Below, piece after piece: positions 7,471 through 15,769 of a DNA stretch of 43,687 nucleotides (the stretch's first letter is position 1; every line of letters starts with the position of its first letter). Source of the stretch: Proteiniclasticum sediminis (GTDB lineage: Bacteria > Bacillota > Clostridia > Clostridiales > Clostridiaceae). The translations under genes and the position numbers were made by a program. The notes below the pieces were generated by a model. The model searched no databases and had not been told where the DNA came from. It saw nothing but the letters and a program-made list of their open reading frames with translations. The stretch spans positions 1 through 43,687 of the forward strand of contig NZ_JAGSCS010000022.1 of the NCBI RefSeq assembly GCF_018128025.1, given 5' to 3'.

Positions 7471-8403
7471 ATGGCAGCCCATCCCAAACTCACCAAGGAT
7501 GTCCTTCAAATCGACGCCCCAAGCCTCTGCCAGAAACTGACCGAGTTTCTTCGTGAAGAATTTTTGCACTCCAAAAAGTTCGGCATCGTCGTCCCAATCT
7601 CCGGGGGATTGGATTCCAGTGTGGTGGCTGCATTATGCGTCAGGGCCGTGGGAAAAGAAAAGGTCCTGGGCCTTCAGCTGCCGGAACATTGGGGAAATCC
7701 GGAAGCCAATATCTATGGAGAAAGGATTGCCCGCCATCTGGGGATCCGCACAAGGAAGATTAACATCACCCCCATCCTCCGGGGACTGGGAACCTATCGG
7801 CTCTACCTGGCTGCCCTTTCGGGCAGGGAACGGTGGAAAAATATGGTGGCTCAGTACCTCAAGAAAAAAGGACAGACCGCGGAGGAGCTTTATCAGCAGG
7901 AACTGCAGGGAACCTTAGATCCCGCCTCCCGAAAGCTGGTGGCAAAAGTGCAGGCCAAGCAGAGAGCCCGGCTTTTGGTCACCTATAAGATTGCCGAGGA
8001 AAATCAGCTGCTGGTGGTGGGTGCAGCCCATAAGACCGAACAGATGATGGGGCTCTTTGTAAAATATGGGATTGATGACGGCGCGGATCTCATGCCCCTG
8101 AAGAATCTCCACCGCAGTCAGGTTCTGCAGCTGGGGGAATACCTGGAGATCCCCCAGGAGATCCTTCGCCGCACTCCGAATCCGGATATTCTTCCGGGAA
8201 TTACCGACAAGTATCAAGGTTATTTTGGCCTGAACGTCCTCCAGGTGGAGCTTATCCTTCAAGGCCAGGAATGGGGGATGAGCCCGGAAGAGATGGCAGA
8301 AGAACTCTCCCTGGAGATCTCCCGGGTGGAGAAGGTGCTGAAGGCGAGCACCGGCAGTGAGGGCTTCCGCAGCCATGGGAAGTCTCCGGATATCGCAAAA
8401 TAA
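7471..8403 (+). CDS. nadE: Ammonia-dependent NAD+ synthase
   Basis: ATP-dependent amidation of deamido-NAD to NAD+, last step of NAD synthesis, 310 aa. The PP-loop SGGLDSS (44-50) binds ATP pyrophosphate. HKTEQMMGLFVKYGIDDGADLMPLKNL is the NadE motif that contacts the adenylyl intermediate. No glutaminase domain is present, so ammonia is the nitrogen donor. It is longer than most short NadE proteins because of an insert of several dozen residues around 105-160 that includes GRERWKNMVAQYLKKKGQ. GAAAGGAGGT gives a strong ribosome site for ATG 7471. Confidence 0.88.
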   Translation: MAAHPKLTKDVLQIDAPSLCQKLTEFLREEFLHSKKFGIVVPISGGLDSSVVAALCVRAVGKEKVLGLQLPEHWGNPEANIYGERIARHLGIRTRKINITPILRGLGTYRLYLAALSGRERWKNMVAQYLKKKGQTAEELYQQELQGTLDPASRKLVAKVQAKQRARLLVTYKIAEENQLLVVGAAHKTEQMMGLFVKYGIDDGADLMPLKNLHRSQVLQLGEYLEIPQEILRRTPNPDILPGITDKYQGYFGLNVLQVELILQGQEWGMSPEEMAEELSLEISRVEKVLKASTGSEGFRSHGKSPDIAK

Positions 8404-8497
8404 GTCTAATTCAAGTCAGGAAGTCTTCATGATCCGCAAGAAAAGCTCGTTCATGTTCAAGCTGCTCCAGGTTCCCACGAAGAAAGGAGGGATAAAA

Positions 8498-8833
8498 ATG
8501 AAACTTCAGCTCAAACCTTCATCAAAGGCAGGGATGCTTGCGGTACTCTTTCTCCTCTTGTCGGTTGGATTTTCGGTGGCAGGGGGAACACTATCTCGGG
8601 CGAGCGGAAATACGGTGGAAGATCCGAATCCGATTAACAGTCCTCTTTTGGGAACGTTCATCTATCTTCATTTTGCCTTTGCCATGGCGGCATCGGTCGT
8701 GGGTCTTTATGCCCTCTATGGGAAGAAGGACCGGGCGCTCCTTGTCTATCTGGCCATCCCTTGGGGCATCTTTCTCTTTCTTGGCGTTGCCACTTTACTC
8801 ATCGGGGTGCTTTTGGGTCCCCCGCAGTCCTGA
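8498..8833 (+). CDS. Small membrane protein, function unknown
   Basis: 111 aa from ATG 8498, preceded by an excellent AAAGGAGGG. Three hydrophobic segments: 12-30 (possibly a signal anchor), 50-70 and 80-105. The loop after the first segment (SRASGNTVEDPNPINSPLLG) would be outside the cell. It does not resemble a family I can name. It may be cotranscribed with nadE, 94 bases upstream. Confidence 0.7.
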   Translation: MKLQLKPSSKAGMLAVLFLLLSVGFSVAGGTLSRASGNTVEDPNPINSPLLGTFIYLHFAFAMAASVVGLYALYGKKDRALLVYLAIPWGIFLFLGVATLLIGVLLGPPQS

Positions 8834-8882
8834 TTTACAGGTGTCCGGGAAGATATTAGGTTATCCTTGTGCCTGGAGATCG

Positions 8883-8926
8883 TTGGATGACTTCTAGAGT
8901 AAATTTGGATGACTTCTAGAGTAAAT
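8883..8926 (+). repeat. Perfect tandem duplication of 22 bases
   Basis: Two identical 22-base units at 8883-8904 and 8905-8926. Each contains the near-palindrome ACTTCTAGAGT. It lies between the small membrane protein gene and a putative promoter (TG-c-GATAAT near 8967) of the DUF4177 gene, so it could be a pair of operator sites or a recent slippage product. Confidence 0.8.
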
Positions 8927-9027
8927 AATGAAAAGACTTTGCCCTTTCACTGGATTTATCGCTGGTGATGATGCGATAATGAGAATAGGAAAAGACGCTA
9001 TATCATCGGAATAAAAAGGAGAATAAG

Positions 9028-9234
9028 ATGTATCGGTACGAGTATGAGCGAATCACCAGCAGTATGTCGGGATGGGGACCTTTATCGGGCAACTCTTATG
9101 GAACCGAAGACTACAAAAGAATCATTACCCGGCGGGCCGAAAACGGATGGCGTTTTGTCACGGTAATCCCGGCAGTGCAGCGAGGAACCGGCCATATCCA
9201 GGAAATGGATCTTATTTTCGAGAAAGAAGTTTAG
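9028..9234 (+). CDS. DUF4177 family protein
   Basis: 68 aa. The layout YRYEYERI followed by YKRIITRRAENGWRFVTVIP fits DUF4177 proteins, small single-domain proteins of unknown role in which a W-E/R-x-V motif closes a helix-strand unit. AAAAAGGAG precedes the ATG. Possibly cotranscribed with the 49-residue membrane peptide gene 64 bases downstream. Confidence 0.75.
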   Translation: MYRYEYERITSSMSGWGPLSGNSYGTEDYKRIITRRAENGWRFVTVIPAVQRGTGHIQEMDLIFEKEV

Positions 9235-9298
9235 GGAAGAATATGACTCTTGAGTGAAGTCCGCTAAAGAAGACAGAAAGGATTAAGGAGTGAAGACC

Positions 9299-9448
9299 AT
9301 GGCCTTTGGGATTGTTGTCATCGCCGGAGCTCTCTATGGAATGTATTCCGGATACAAGCAAAAGAAGTGGGGGCTGGTGGTGCTCTCTGCGCTTATCTTC
9401 ATCGCCAGTCTTTCCTTAGGGATCTACATCTATCGGAATCCCTACTAA
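9299..9448 (+). CDS. 49-residue membrane peptide, function unknown
   Basis: A short open frame with a strong ribosome site (TAAGGAG, 8 bases before ATG 9299). The product has two hydrophobic helices (about 2-17 and 25-43) joined by a basic turn, GYKQKKWG, and ends YIYRNPY. The hydrophobic hairpin, good start signal and codon use like the neighbours argue for a real gene. No family is recognised. Confidence 0.55.
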   Translation: MAFGIVVIAGALYGMYSGYKQKKWGLVVLSALIFIASLSLGIYIYRNPY

Positions 9449-9680
9449 TCATCCCAGGGAATAACTCCATTATTTTGCAGGCAAACATCAGCGAGGATGA
9501 AAGCTGGAGGTTTTGGAAGTTCTGAATACAGTATGCAGAGGTGTGAAGGTTCATGGAGATTATGCATGAACCGATGATCGCGAAGATGGGTTCAAGTTGG
9601 ATTCAGCGAAGTTATTCGGGCAGTTTTAAGTGTTTTGGATTTTGATGCGGCTTCAGGATAGAGGCACTTGGAGGAAAGAT

Positions 9681-11204
9681 ATGGAGACATTTGACTATAT
9701 TGTCATTGGTGCAGGTATGGGCGGCTTGAGTGCGGCAAACTTTCTGGCAAAGCATGGGAAAAAGGTTCTGGTTCTGGAGAAACATCAGATCCCCGGGGGA
9801 TTAGTGACATCCTTTGCGCGCCAAGGTGTTCATTATGATCTGGGGATCTATGGGCTTTATGATCTAAAGAAAAAAGAAACCATCCAGCAGTTTTTAGTTT
9901 ACTGGGGTGGGGAGTGGATTCCCACCGTTCCGTGCCGGGGAGAGATGCATGCCTATATTGAAGGGAAGCCCCACATCTTCAGACCCGGCCGGCTGAAAGA
10001 GGACTTTCAGGAAGCGTTTCCCCAACAGGCAGAAGAGGTGAACCGGATTTTTCAGCGGATGGAGCGAATCGTCACCGAGATGTTTTCCGGCACCGAAGCA
10101 CCGGAGCCGCCCTATGATCTCCATCTCCTGGAACTGGTGAAGTTTGGAATCCATTCCTGGCGAAAGAAGCCAACTTTCATGAAGTATGGCGTCAAGGATG
10201 TGGCCAAAGTTCTGGACAAACTGACAGATGCCGAGGAGCTGAAATCCGCCATTTATGCCTACTGCCCTTATCCCATGGTGTTTATGGCCTTTGCCTATCA
10301 GTGGGGTGTCTTCGGAAAAGGCGAGTATCCCCTGGGCGGTATGCAGGCCATCCCCGATGCCGCTGCAGCTGCCCTCTCGAAAGCCGGTGGAGTTTTGAAG
10401 CTGCGGGAGGAAGTCACGGAGATTCTCGTGGAAGGCGGGAAAGCCCATGGGGTGAAAACCGCTTCCGGTCAGGTCTATTATGGGGCGGTGATCAGCAACG
10501 CTTCGCCTCAGCATACCCTGAAGTGGATGAAAGGCGAAGACCGAGCCCTGTTCTCCTTAAAGAAGACCATGGAAGGCCGGAAAATCTTTCCGGCGATCTG
10601 TACCCTGTTTCTCGCTGTGGACGATACCTATGATTTTCAGCAGACGGAATGCATCACCATCGCCGGAAGGAAGGCCTATCAGATGAAACCGGAGGAGTAT
10701 ACCCCAGAGAATGTGCCCGTGGTGATCAACATCTATCCGAAACGGGATGGGGACATATATCGGCCCCTGGTGGCGCTTGTACCCTTGGGATACCACTACG
10801 AAGACCAGTGGCGGACAGGACCTGGTCAGGAACGGGGAAAAGCATACCGAGAGCTGAAGAAACAGGTGGAAGAGACGATCCTTCAGCGAATCACGGAGCA
10901 TTTAGGGGAGGATTTTCGCCGTGCTGTGCAGGCCCATGAATTTTCCACCCCCATTACCTTTGAACGCTACACCTACAGCCAGGAGGGATCCTTCATGGGG
11001 TGGTCCATCGAAGAGAAGGCTTATGGAAAGTACTTGCGCCAGAGTACGCCCATTAAGGACCTCCATTTTGTCGGGCAATGGGTGTTTCCCGGGTTCGGCG
11101 TATCCGCCGTCATGGCCAGTGGATACTATTTGGCCAAAGATTTACTCCAGAATGAAGGTATCGATCTGAAAAAAGAGTTTCAGCAGTTCGTGGAAAATCG
11201 CTAG
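9681..11204 (+). CDS. FAD-dependent oxidoreductase of the CrtI/carotene isomerase type
   Basis: 507 aa from ATG 9681 (GGAGGAAAGAT before it). The dinucleotide-binding motif IVIGAGMGGLSAANFLAKHG (9-28) is followed by LVLEKHQIPGG, the hallmark of phytoene desaturase-like flavoproteins (COG1233). The C-terminal FVGQWVFPGFGVSAVMASG matches the second FAD-contacting region of the same group. No other carotenoid genes are nearby, so the substrate is unknown; many Clostridia carry such orphan members. It is followed by a terminator. Confidence 0.85.
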   Translation: METFDYIVIGAGMGGLSAANFLAKHGKKVLVLEKHQIPGGLVTSFARQGVHYDLGIYGLYDLKKKETIQQFLVYWGGEWIPTVPCRGEMHAYIEGKPHIFRPGRLKEDFQEAFPQQAEEVNRIFQRMERIVTEMFSGTEAPEPPYDLHLLELVKFGIHSWRKKPTFMKYGVKDVAKVLDKLTDAEELKSAIYAYCPYPMVFMAFAYQWGVFGKGEYPLGGMQAIPDAAAAALSKAGGVLKLREEVTEILVEGGKAHGVKTASGQVYYGAVISNASPQHTLKWMKGEDRALFSLKKTMEGRKIFPAICTLFLAVDDTYDFQQTECITIAGRKAYQMKPEEYTPENVPVVINIYPKRDGDIYRPLVALVPLGYHYEDQWRTGPGQERGKAYRELKKQVEETILQRITEHLGEDFRRAVQAHEFSTPITFERYTYSQEGSFMGWSIEEKAYGKYLRQSTPIKDLHFVGQWVFPGFGVSAVMASGYYLAKDLLQNEGIDLKKEFQQFVENR

Positions 11205-11358
11205 AAGGAGATAGCGTGCTACGGTTTTTCAATATGCCAGGACGAGCTCTTCCAAACAGACAAAGGTTTAGTCCAAAAGGTTTGTCATCGGCGAGGGGGA
11301 GCGTCTTCTGGCTGGGGAAAGAAATAATTCGAAGAATACAGCTTGCTGCGTTCTTCAG

Positions 11359-11392
11359 AAAAGGCTGGGAAGTTGAACGTTCCCAGCCTTTT
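11359..11392 (+). terminator. Terminator after the CrtI-like gene
   Basis: A perfect 13-bp stem, AAAAGGCTGGGAA with TTCCCAGCCTTTT, and an 8-base loop. The A-run on one side and T-run on the other would let it work in both directions. The rest of 11205-11478 holds no convincing gene. Confidence 0.8.
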
Positions 11393-11478
11393 GGATTTCG
11401 CTGTTTTTTGTTCCTGGCGAGGATTTCGCATCTTGGGAGAGGCGAAGCTGCCTTCGCTTTGTTATTTTTTAGCAATGA

Positions 11479-11531
11479 TTGACAGGTTTGTGAAGAAAGA
11501 GTAATATTATCATATTCCCATATGAGAATAT
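11479..11531 (+). promoter_or_regulatory. Promoter with ArsR-type operator
   Basis: TTGACA (11479-11484) and TAATAT (11502-11507) are 17 bases apart, a good housekeeping promoter. Directly downstream, 11512-11531 is a near-perfect 20-base palindrome with arms ATATTC and GAATAT, covering the transcription start. The position and A/T-rich 6-base arms are typical of ArsR/SmtB autorepressor sites. Confidence 0.78.
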
Positions 11532-11560
11532 CTGCATGTTGATGAGGAGGGAAGAGTATC

Positions 11561-11923
11561 ATGAATGAACTGATGAATATTTTTAAAACCCTATCGGACG
11601 AAACGAGACTTCGAATTGTGATGCTGTTGCATTTCGATGAACTCTGTGTCTGTGAAATCAGCGGAATCCTGGGTGTACCGCAACCCACCGTCTCCAAGGG
11701 ACTGTCGAAGCTTCGGGATCTCAACTTGGTCCTGGATAGCCGAAAAGAGAAATATGTCTATTATCGGCTTCGTGAAGAAAATGAAGTGCTTCAGCATATA
11801 CTTACCAATATTGCTGTAAATCTGGAAAACTACCCCAAACTTTTGGAAGACTATCAAAAAATCGCGACGAAAGCACAGTTTACCAACACGCCTACCGCTG
11901 TAGATGTGAATATACTCATGTAA
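11561..11923 (+). CDS. ArsR/SmtB family metalloid-responsive repressor
   Basis: 120 aa winged-helix repressor. ELCVCEI (27-33) places Cys29 and Cys31 at the start of the DNA-binding helices, the same CxC As(III)/Sb(III) site as in classical ArsR. Recognition helix QPTVSKGLSKLRDL follows at 41-54. On metalloid binding it should release the palindrome just upstream and open the operon with the permease and thioredoxin genes. Arsenical sensing is inferred from the motif; the exact ligand is unknown. Confidence 0.9.
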   Translation: MNELMNIFKTLSDETRLRIVMLLHFDELCVCEISGILGVPQPTVSKGLSKLRDLNLVLDSRKEKYVYYRLREENEVLQHILTNIAVNLENYPKLLEDYQKIATKAQFTNTPTAVDVNILM

Positions 11924-11940
11924 CGTAAAGGAGACTCGGG

Positions 11941-12945
11941 ATGATCATTTTCGAATTTATCAATAATCAGTTCCTAAAAATGGAGTGGCTCTATAATTTG
12001 GTGGAGATGCTGGTAGTCAATGTGTTCGGCTTAAGCATGACTGAACGGCTTGGAGCCAGTGTACACTTCTTCATCTATGACGTGGTGAAGATCTTTATTC
12101 TGCTCTCGGCCCTGATCTTTATGATTTCTTACATTCAAAGTTTCTTTCCGCCAGAGCGTACCAAAAAAATCCTGGGGGGATTCAATGGAATCACAGCAAA
12201 TATCCTGGCGGCACTTTTGGGTACCATTACTCCATTTTGCTCCTGTTCATCGATTCCATTGTTTATCGGATTTACCAGCGCAGGGCTGCCCATCGGCACG
12301 ACGTTTTCCTTCCTGATTTCCTCACCCTTAGTGGATTTGGCATCGGTGATCCTCCTGGCAGGGATATTTAACTGGAAAATTGCCCTCGCTTATGTGGCCG
12401 TTGGACTGATTCTTGCCGTAATTGGCGGCACGATTATCGGCAAGCTCAAGCTGGAATCCTATGTGGAATCCTTTGTCTATAGCAACAATATGGAAGTCAG
12501 TGACGAGAATGTCATGACGAAGCGGGAGAGAATGGAATTTGCCCGGGATCAGGTCTTGGACATCATCCGTAAAGTATGGATCTACGTCCTGATCGGGGTC
12601 GGCATCGGAGCTGCAATACATAACTATATTCCCGAGGCACTGATCACGTCCCTGATTGGTGCGGATAAATGGTGGTCTGTGCTGGTGGCAACCCTTGTGG
12701 GCGTTCCCATGTATGCCGATATTTTTGGAACGCTTCCCATTGCAGAAGCCTTGATTGCCAAAGGTGTGGGACTGGGAACCGCCCTGTCCTTCATGATGGG
12801 GGTTACAGCCTTATCCCTGCCGTCTCTGGTTATGCTGTCCAAGGTTGTTAAGCCAAAGCTTCTCTTCATCTTCTTCAGCATTGTGTCCATTGGAATTATC
12901 ATCATTGGTTATGCCTTCAACGCATTCAGCTATTTGTTTATTTAG
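11941..12945 (+). CDS. PF03773-type permease, probable (organo)arsenical efflux (ArsP-like)
   Basis: 334 aa with about eight hydrophobic segments in two related halves. The first half has TPFCSCSSIPLF (98-109), the cysteine motif of the ArsP/DUF318 permeases, which export trivalent organoarsenicals in characterised cases. The second half has VPMYADIFGTLP at the equivalent place. It is 17 bases downstream of the CxC ArsR gene and upstream of a CxxC thioredoxin, which supports a metalloid role. A split version of the same family is found at 40240-41264. Confidence 0.85.
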   Translation: MIIFEFINNQFLKMEWLYNLVEMLVVNVFGLSMTERLGASVHFFIYDVVKIFILLSALIFMISYIQSFFPPERTKKILGGFNGITANILAALLGTITPFCSCSSIPLFIGFTSAGLPIGTTFSFLISSPLVDLASVILLAGIFNWKIALAYVAVGLILAVIGGTIIGKLKLESYVESFVYSNNMEVSDENVMTKRERMEFARDQVLDIIRKVWIYVLIGVGIGAAIHNYIPEALITSLIGADKWWSVLVATLVGVPMYADIFGTLPIAEALIAKGVGLGTALSFMMGVTALSLPSLVMLSKVVKPKLLFIFFSIVSIGIIIIGYAFNAFSYLFI

Positions 12946-12982
12946 TTATCCAAATTTTTTCGATATAAAGGAGAGAGTATTC

Positions 12983-13219
12983 ATGAAAATTAAGGTATTG
13001 GGACCCGGATGCAGAAACTGTGTCACGCTGGCTAACAACACGGAAGAAGCCCTGAAAGAGCTTGGTCTGGAGGCCGAAATCATCAAAGTTACCGATTTTA
13101 AGGACATTGCATCCTATGGCATCATGTCCACCCCAGGGCTGGTCATCGATGAGGAAGTTGTTTCCTATGGCAAAGTTTTGAAAGCGAGTGCTATTAAAGA
13201 AATCCTGGAAAAACGATAA
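12983..13219 (+). CDS. Small thioredoxin-like redox protein
   Basis: 78 aa from ATG 12983 (GGAGAG upstream; the longer open frame runs back into the permease gene). GPGCRNC (8-14) has the CxxC redox pair at Cys10 and Cys13, and MSTPGLVID has the cis-proline of the fold. It belongs to the redox-active disulfide 2 family of mini-thioredoxins. These are frequent partners of PF03773 permeases; it may reduce or hand over the metalloid at the permease. Followed by a terminator. Confidence 0.88.
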   Translation: MKIKVLGPGCRNCVTLANNTEEALKELGLEAEIIKVTDFKDIASYGIMSTPGLVIDEEVVSYGKVLKASAIKEILEKR

Positions 13220-13238
13220 GTTACATGCTCACAGGAAA

Positions 13239-13280
13239 AATCCTGCCGAAGCTTCCCATAAGCTTTGGCGGGATTTTTTT
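13239..13280 (+). terminator. Terminator of the arsR-permease-thioredoxin operon
   Basis: A stem of AATCCTGCCGAAGCTT with AAGCTTTGGCGGGATT (G-U and one mismatch tolerated), loop CCCAT, and seven T residues. The following 13281-13537 holds no clear gene on either strand. Confidence 0.85.
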
Positions 13281-13537
13281 GCTATTTTGGCTGATTTTTA
13301 GTCATTCAACCCCTTTCAGGGGATGAATGCTCATCGTATAAAGGATCTGCATTGATGTTTCAGTGAAGGCTGTGAAATGGAATAAAAGCGTTGAAAGAGG
13401 CGTGAAAAGGCATTTCGAAACGGGATCAGATTGAAGATCCTCCAAATAGGATTTGCGTCGCACTGACATCGAGCAACGCCATCACAGCGGATTCCTGTTT
13501 TCCTATGCCAGTGAGTTTCCCTAGATTGCTCGTCCCA

Positions 13538-14065
13538 TCACGATGATGATCCATTGAGACCCTCGAAAAATATTTTTAAGTTTTCAGGCAGAGCGTAATT
13601 GTTGGAGATCGTCCTCTCTTGATCCTGCATACCATAGATTTCTTTTAACAGCGCATTAATGATCATTTCCTTAGGCGGTAAAGCATGTTCAATCCCTTGG
13701 TAATTCCATGTACGGCAGTCCACTGTCTCTCCACAGAGATCTCCGCAGTCTTTGCATGGTGTTTCCGTGACCATCAGATCAATTTCATGGCCGTTGAGCC
13801 GCAGGGTAGGCGAACTTAGAAAACGATGCTCCTTGGCTAACTCCGGCGTAGAAATGCAAATACTCCGGACATGAATCGTATAGCCGGCAGATCTTAACAC
13901 TGGGGCTGCCTCTCGGATAGCCTGGTCTAGATTGGTTTCTGTACCTTGGCATCGGGTGCAGGTTTTAAGGTCGAGGTACAGAAAATCGATTTGGATTTCA
14001 CGGTTCATGGGTTCCGTGGGACAGCAATCTCCATTGCAAGTACACCCCTTGGGAGATTCACTCAA
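13538..14065 (-). CDS. DUF2703 family cysteine-rich thioredoxin-like protein
   Basis: 175 aa if started at TTG 14065, which has AGGAGG nine bases upstream; ATG 14074 abuts the AGGAGG and is less likely. The N-terminus is cysteine rich (CTCNGDCC, 8-15). The core has FLYLDLKTCTRCQGT (28-42) with a CxxC, SSPTLRLNG with a cis-proline-like site, and ETPCKDCGDLCG...VDC. This matches DUF2703, a thioredoxin-like family seen beside arsenic and mercury genes. It converges on the ArsR operon, and probably handles thiols or metals. Its function is not known. Confidence 0.82.
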   Translation of the reverse strand: MSESPKGCTCNGDCCPTEPMNREIQIDFLYLDLKTCTRCQGTETNLDQAIREAAPVLRSAGYTIHVRSICISTPELAKEHRFLSSPTLRLNGHEIDLMVTETPCKDCGDLCGETVDCRTWNYQGIEHALPPKEMIINALLKEIYGMQDQERTISNNYALPENLKIFFEGLNGSSS

Positions 14066-14364
14066 GATAACCATCCTCCTCGTTAAGTTATGCAGGATAA
14101 AAGTCCTGCAAAAAGGCAGCAAACTGCTGGACTTCGAAACATCCCCAATCTCTGCGGTCAAAGCGAATAAGCTTATCTTCATCCGATGAGAAGAGAAGCA
14201 TTTTCAGGAAGATCAAACGTTGCTATTTATTGATCCTCATTCAAAGGTTACACGCCGTATACCGTGGCTGAGGAATTCTTTTGCGGAATAAAATATGGAT
14301 CGAGGAAAAGTTGAAGATCACTGAATAAAAAATGGACAAGAGGAGGGAGTCATCTTTTAAGTTT

Positions 14365-14637
14365 CTACTTCTTCGCCCAAAAGTCTTCAGCTTCGTTTTC
14401 CATGATTTTCAGTCGGGTGTAGTAGTCGGGGTATTCCTTAAGATGAGCCAGGGCAATCTTCCCCGTGATCATTTGGTCATCGTCGGTGACGTTGGTCTCG
14501 GGATCCCGCAGGCCATGTTCCAACTCCACATTGAGCCCCATGCGGTATTGCTCCACATCAAATTTGCTCCAGTCAACGCCGAGTTTCTCACCAATCACTT
14601 TGGCTTCTTCTGCTGTAAACACTTTTTTAGCAGGCAT
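14365..14637 (-). CDS. DUF5661 family protein
   Basis: 90 aa from ATG 14637 (AAGG at the right distance; two further ATGs lie 6 and 9 bases upstream). FTAEEAKVIGEKLGVDWSK and QYRMGLNVELEHG are typical of DUF5661, a small soluble family common in bacteria and phages with no assigned role. It stands alone on the minus strand. Its many acidic and aromatic residues suggest a compact helical protein. Confidence 0.8.
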   Translation of the reverse strand: MPAKKVFTAEEAKVIGEKLGVDWSKFDVEQYRMGLNVELEHGLRDPETNVTDDDQMITGKIALAHLKEYPDYYTRLKIMENEAEDFWAKK

Positions 14638-14869
14638 GTTCATCATCCTTTCATTCTTTTAAATGGGGTTTCGCTCTAAGTTCACTGTAGCACTAGCCCA
14701 TGCAAAATACAATTGGTGAAGAATACGGTAGGATTTCAAGGTAAGAATAAATCTAAAACAGAATAAATCTAGCCTTAAGCATTGATTGGTTTAGTGCTCT
14801 TCTAATTCAGTGAAGGGAACGGATGACAAAAAGCAGTTGAATCAAAACCCGAAGTGTTTTGTGGAACGG

Positions 14870-14908
14870 CCAACAGGCAAGCTGATTCATCACCAGCTTG
14901 CCTGTTGG
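14870..14908 (-). terminator. Strong hairpin downstream of the hydrolase gene
   Basis: A perfect 15-bp inverted repeat, CCAACAGGCAAGCTG and CAGCTTGCCTGTTGG, with a 9-base loop, located 27 bases after the hydrolase stop. The T-run is poor on both strands, so it may be a weak terminator or an mRNA 3'-end stabiliser. Confidence 0.55.
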
Positions 14909-14935
14909 TTGGTATTTCATGGTTAGCATAATTTG

Positions 14936-15766
14936 CTAGCTGTGCCGTTGAAGAAAGGGAAGGATCTCTTTCATTGCATCGGGGATCACATGGCCGGTCT
15001 TCGGCTTCAGACAAATCGTGACCTGAGGAAGGAGCTGGGTGAGCCGTTGGGCTGAAGCCTCTCCATCAATGATGGGGTCCTCCGTCCCATCGATGAAGAG
15101 CACGGGCATGGTCAAATGACGAAGTTCATCCTCGGAGAAGAGGGGTAACGAAGGGATAGGGGTGTAACTGGCGATGATGAGGTTCATGAAGTCGAGGACT
15201 TCTTTGGGGATCTGTGCTGCACCCAAGATCTGGGAATTCGCGGTGACGGTTCCCGATGCGGACAACTGCTGATCTACCTGGTGAAAGAACTGTTCCCGGA
15301 TGGGGGCTAGACCCGCGGATGCCAGGAGCGTCAGGGATGATACGCGTTGAGGAAAAGCTGTGGCAAACTTCAAAGCCATCCATCCGCCCAGGGAGTTCCC
15401 GGTGAGGGCGGTCTTTTCCAGATGAAGACGATCAAGGACTTCCTGAAGCCAGAGAGAGAAAGCGGGGGATTCCAGGTCCGGACGATACTCCGTACTGTTT
15501 CCCGCTTCTCCGGGAAGATCCACGGCATAGACCCGATGAGTTCGGGAAAGGGCCATGATCTCGGGAAACCAGAAGGCGCTGTTGCTGCAGGATCCATGGA
15601 GAAGGACGATGGGAAGATGGGCTTCATCGCCAGCGGCCAGCAGGAAGGTTTCACCAAAAGCGGTTTCCAGGAGGTGCTGTTCAAAGGGAAAGGCGCGGAG
15701 AATTTGGTTATACGCGGTTCTCAAACGGTTCTTGGCCTCTTCGGATTTGAACACACTGGTTTTCAT
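14936..15766 (-). CDS. Alpha/beta hydrolase
   Basis: 276 aa. Oxyanion region LLHGSCSNS (55-63), nucleophile elbow GNSLGG with Ser125, acid Asp226 or Asp230 in FIDGTEDP, and His259 in KTGHVIPD complete the catalytic triad of the alpha/beta hydrolase fold. The substrate cannot be told from the sequence. AGGAGG lies eight bases before the ATG. It follows an HTH regulator gene with a 3-base gap, so the two form an operon in which the regulator probably controls the hydrolase. Confidence 0.88.
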   Translation of the reverse strand: MKTSVFKSEEAKNRLRTAYNQILRAFPFEQHLLETAFGETFLLAAGDEAHLPIVLLHGSCSNSAFWFPEIMALSRTHRVYAVDLPGEAGNSTEYRPDLESPAFSLWLQEVLDRLHLEKTALTGNSLGGWMALKFATAFPQRVSSLTLLASAGLAPIREQFFHQVDQQLSASGTVTANSQILGAAQIPKEVLDFMNLIIASYTPIPSLPLFSEDELRHLTMPVLFIDGTEDPIIDGEASAQRLTQLLPQVTICLKPKTGHVIPDAMKEILPFLQRHS

Positions 15767-15769
15767 GGG

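Noticed and set aside
8883-8926. CRISPR-like repeat
   Set aside because: Two directly adjacent copies without spacers and no cas genes.
11216-11482. 88-codon frame after the CrtI-like gene
   Set aside because: It spans a strong terminator and runs close to the ArsR promoter; amino-acid composition is arginine- and phenylalanine-rich as in shadow frames.
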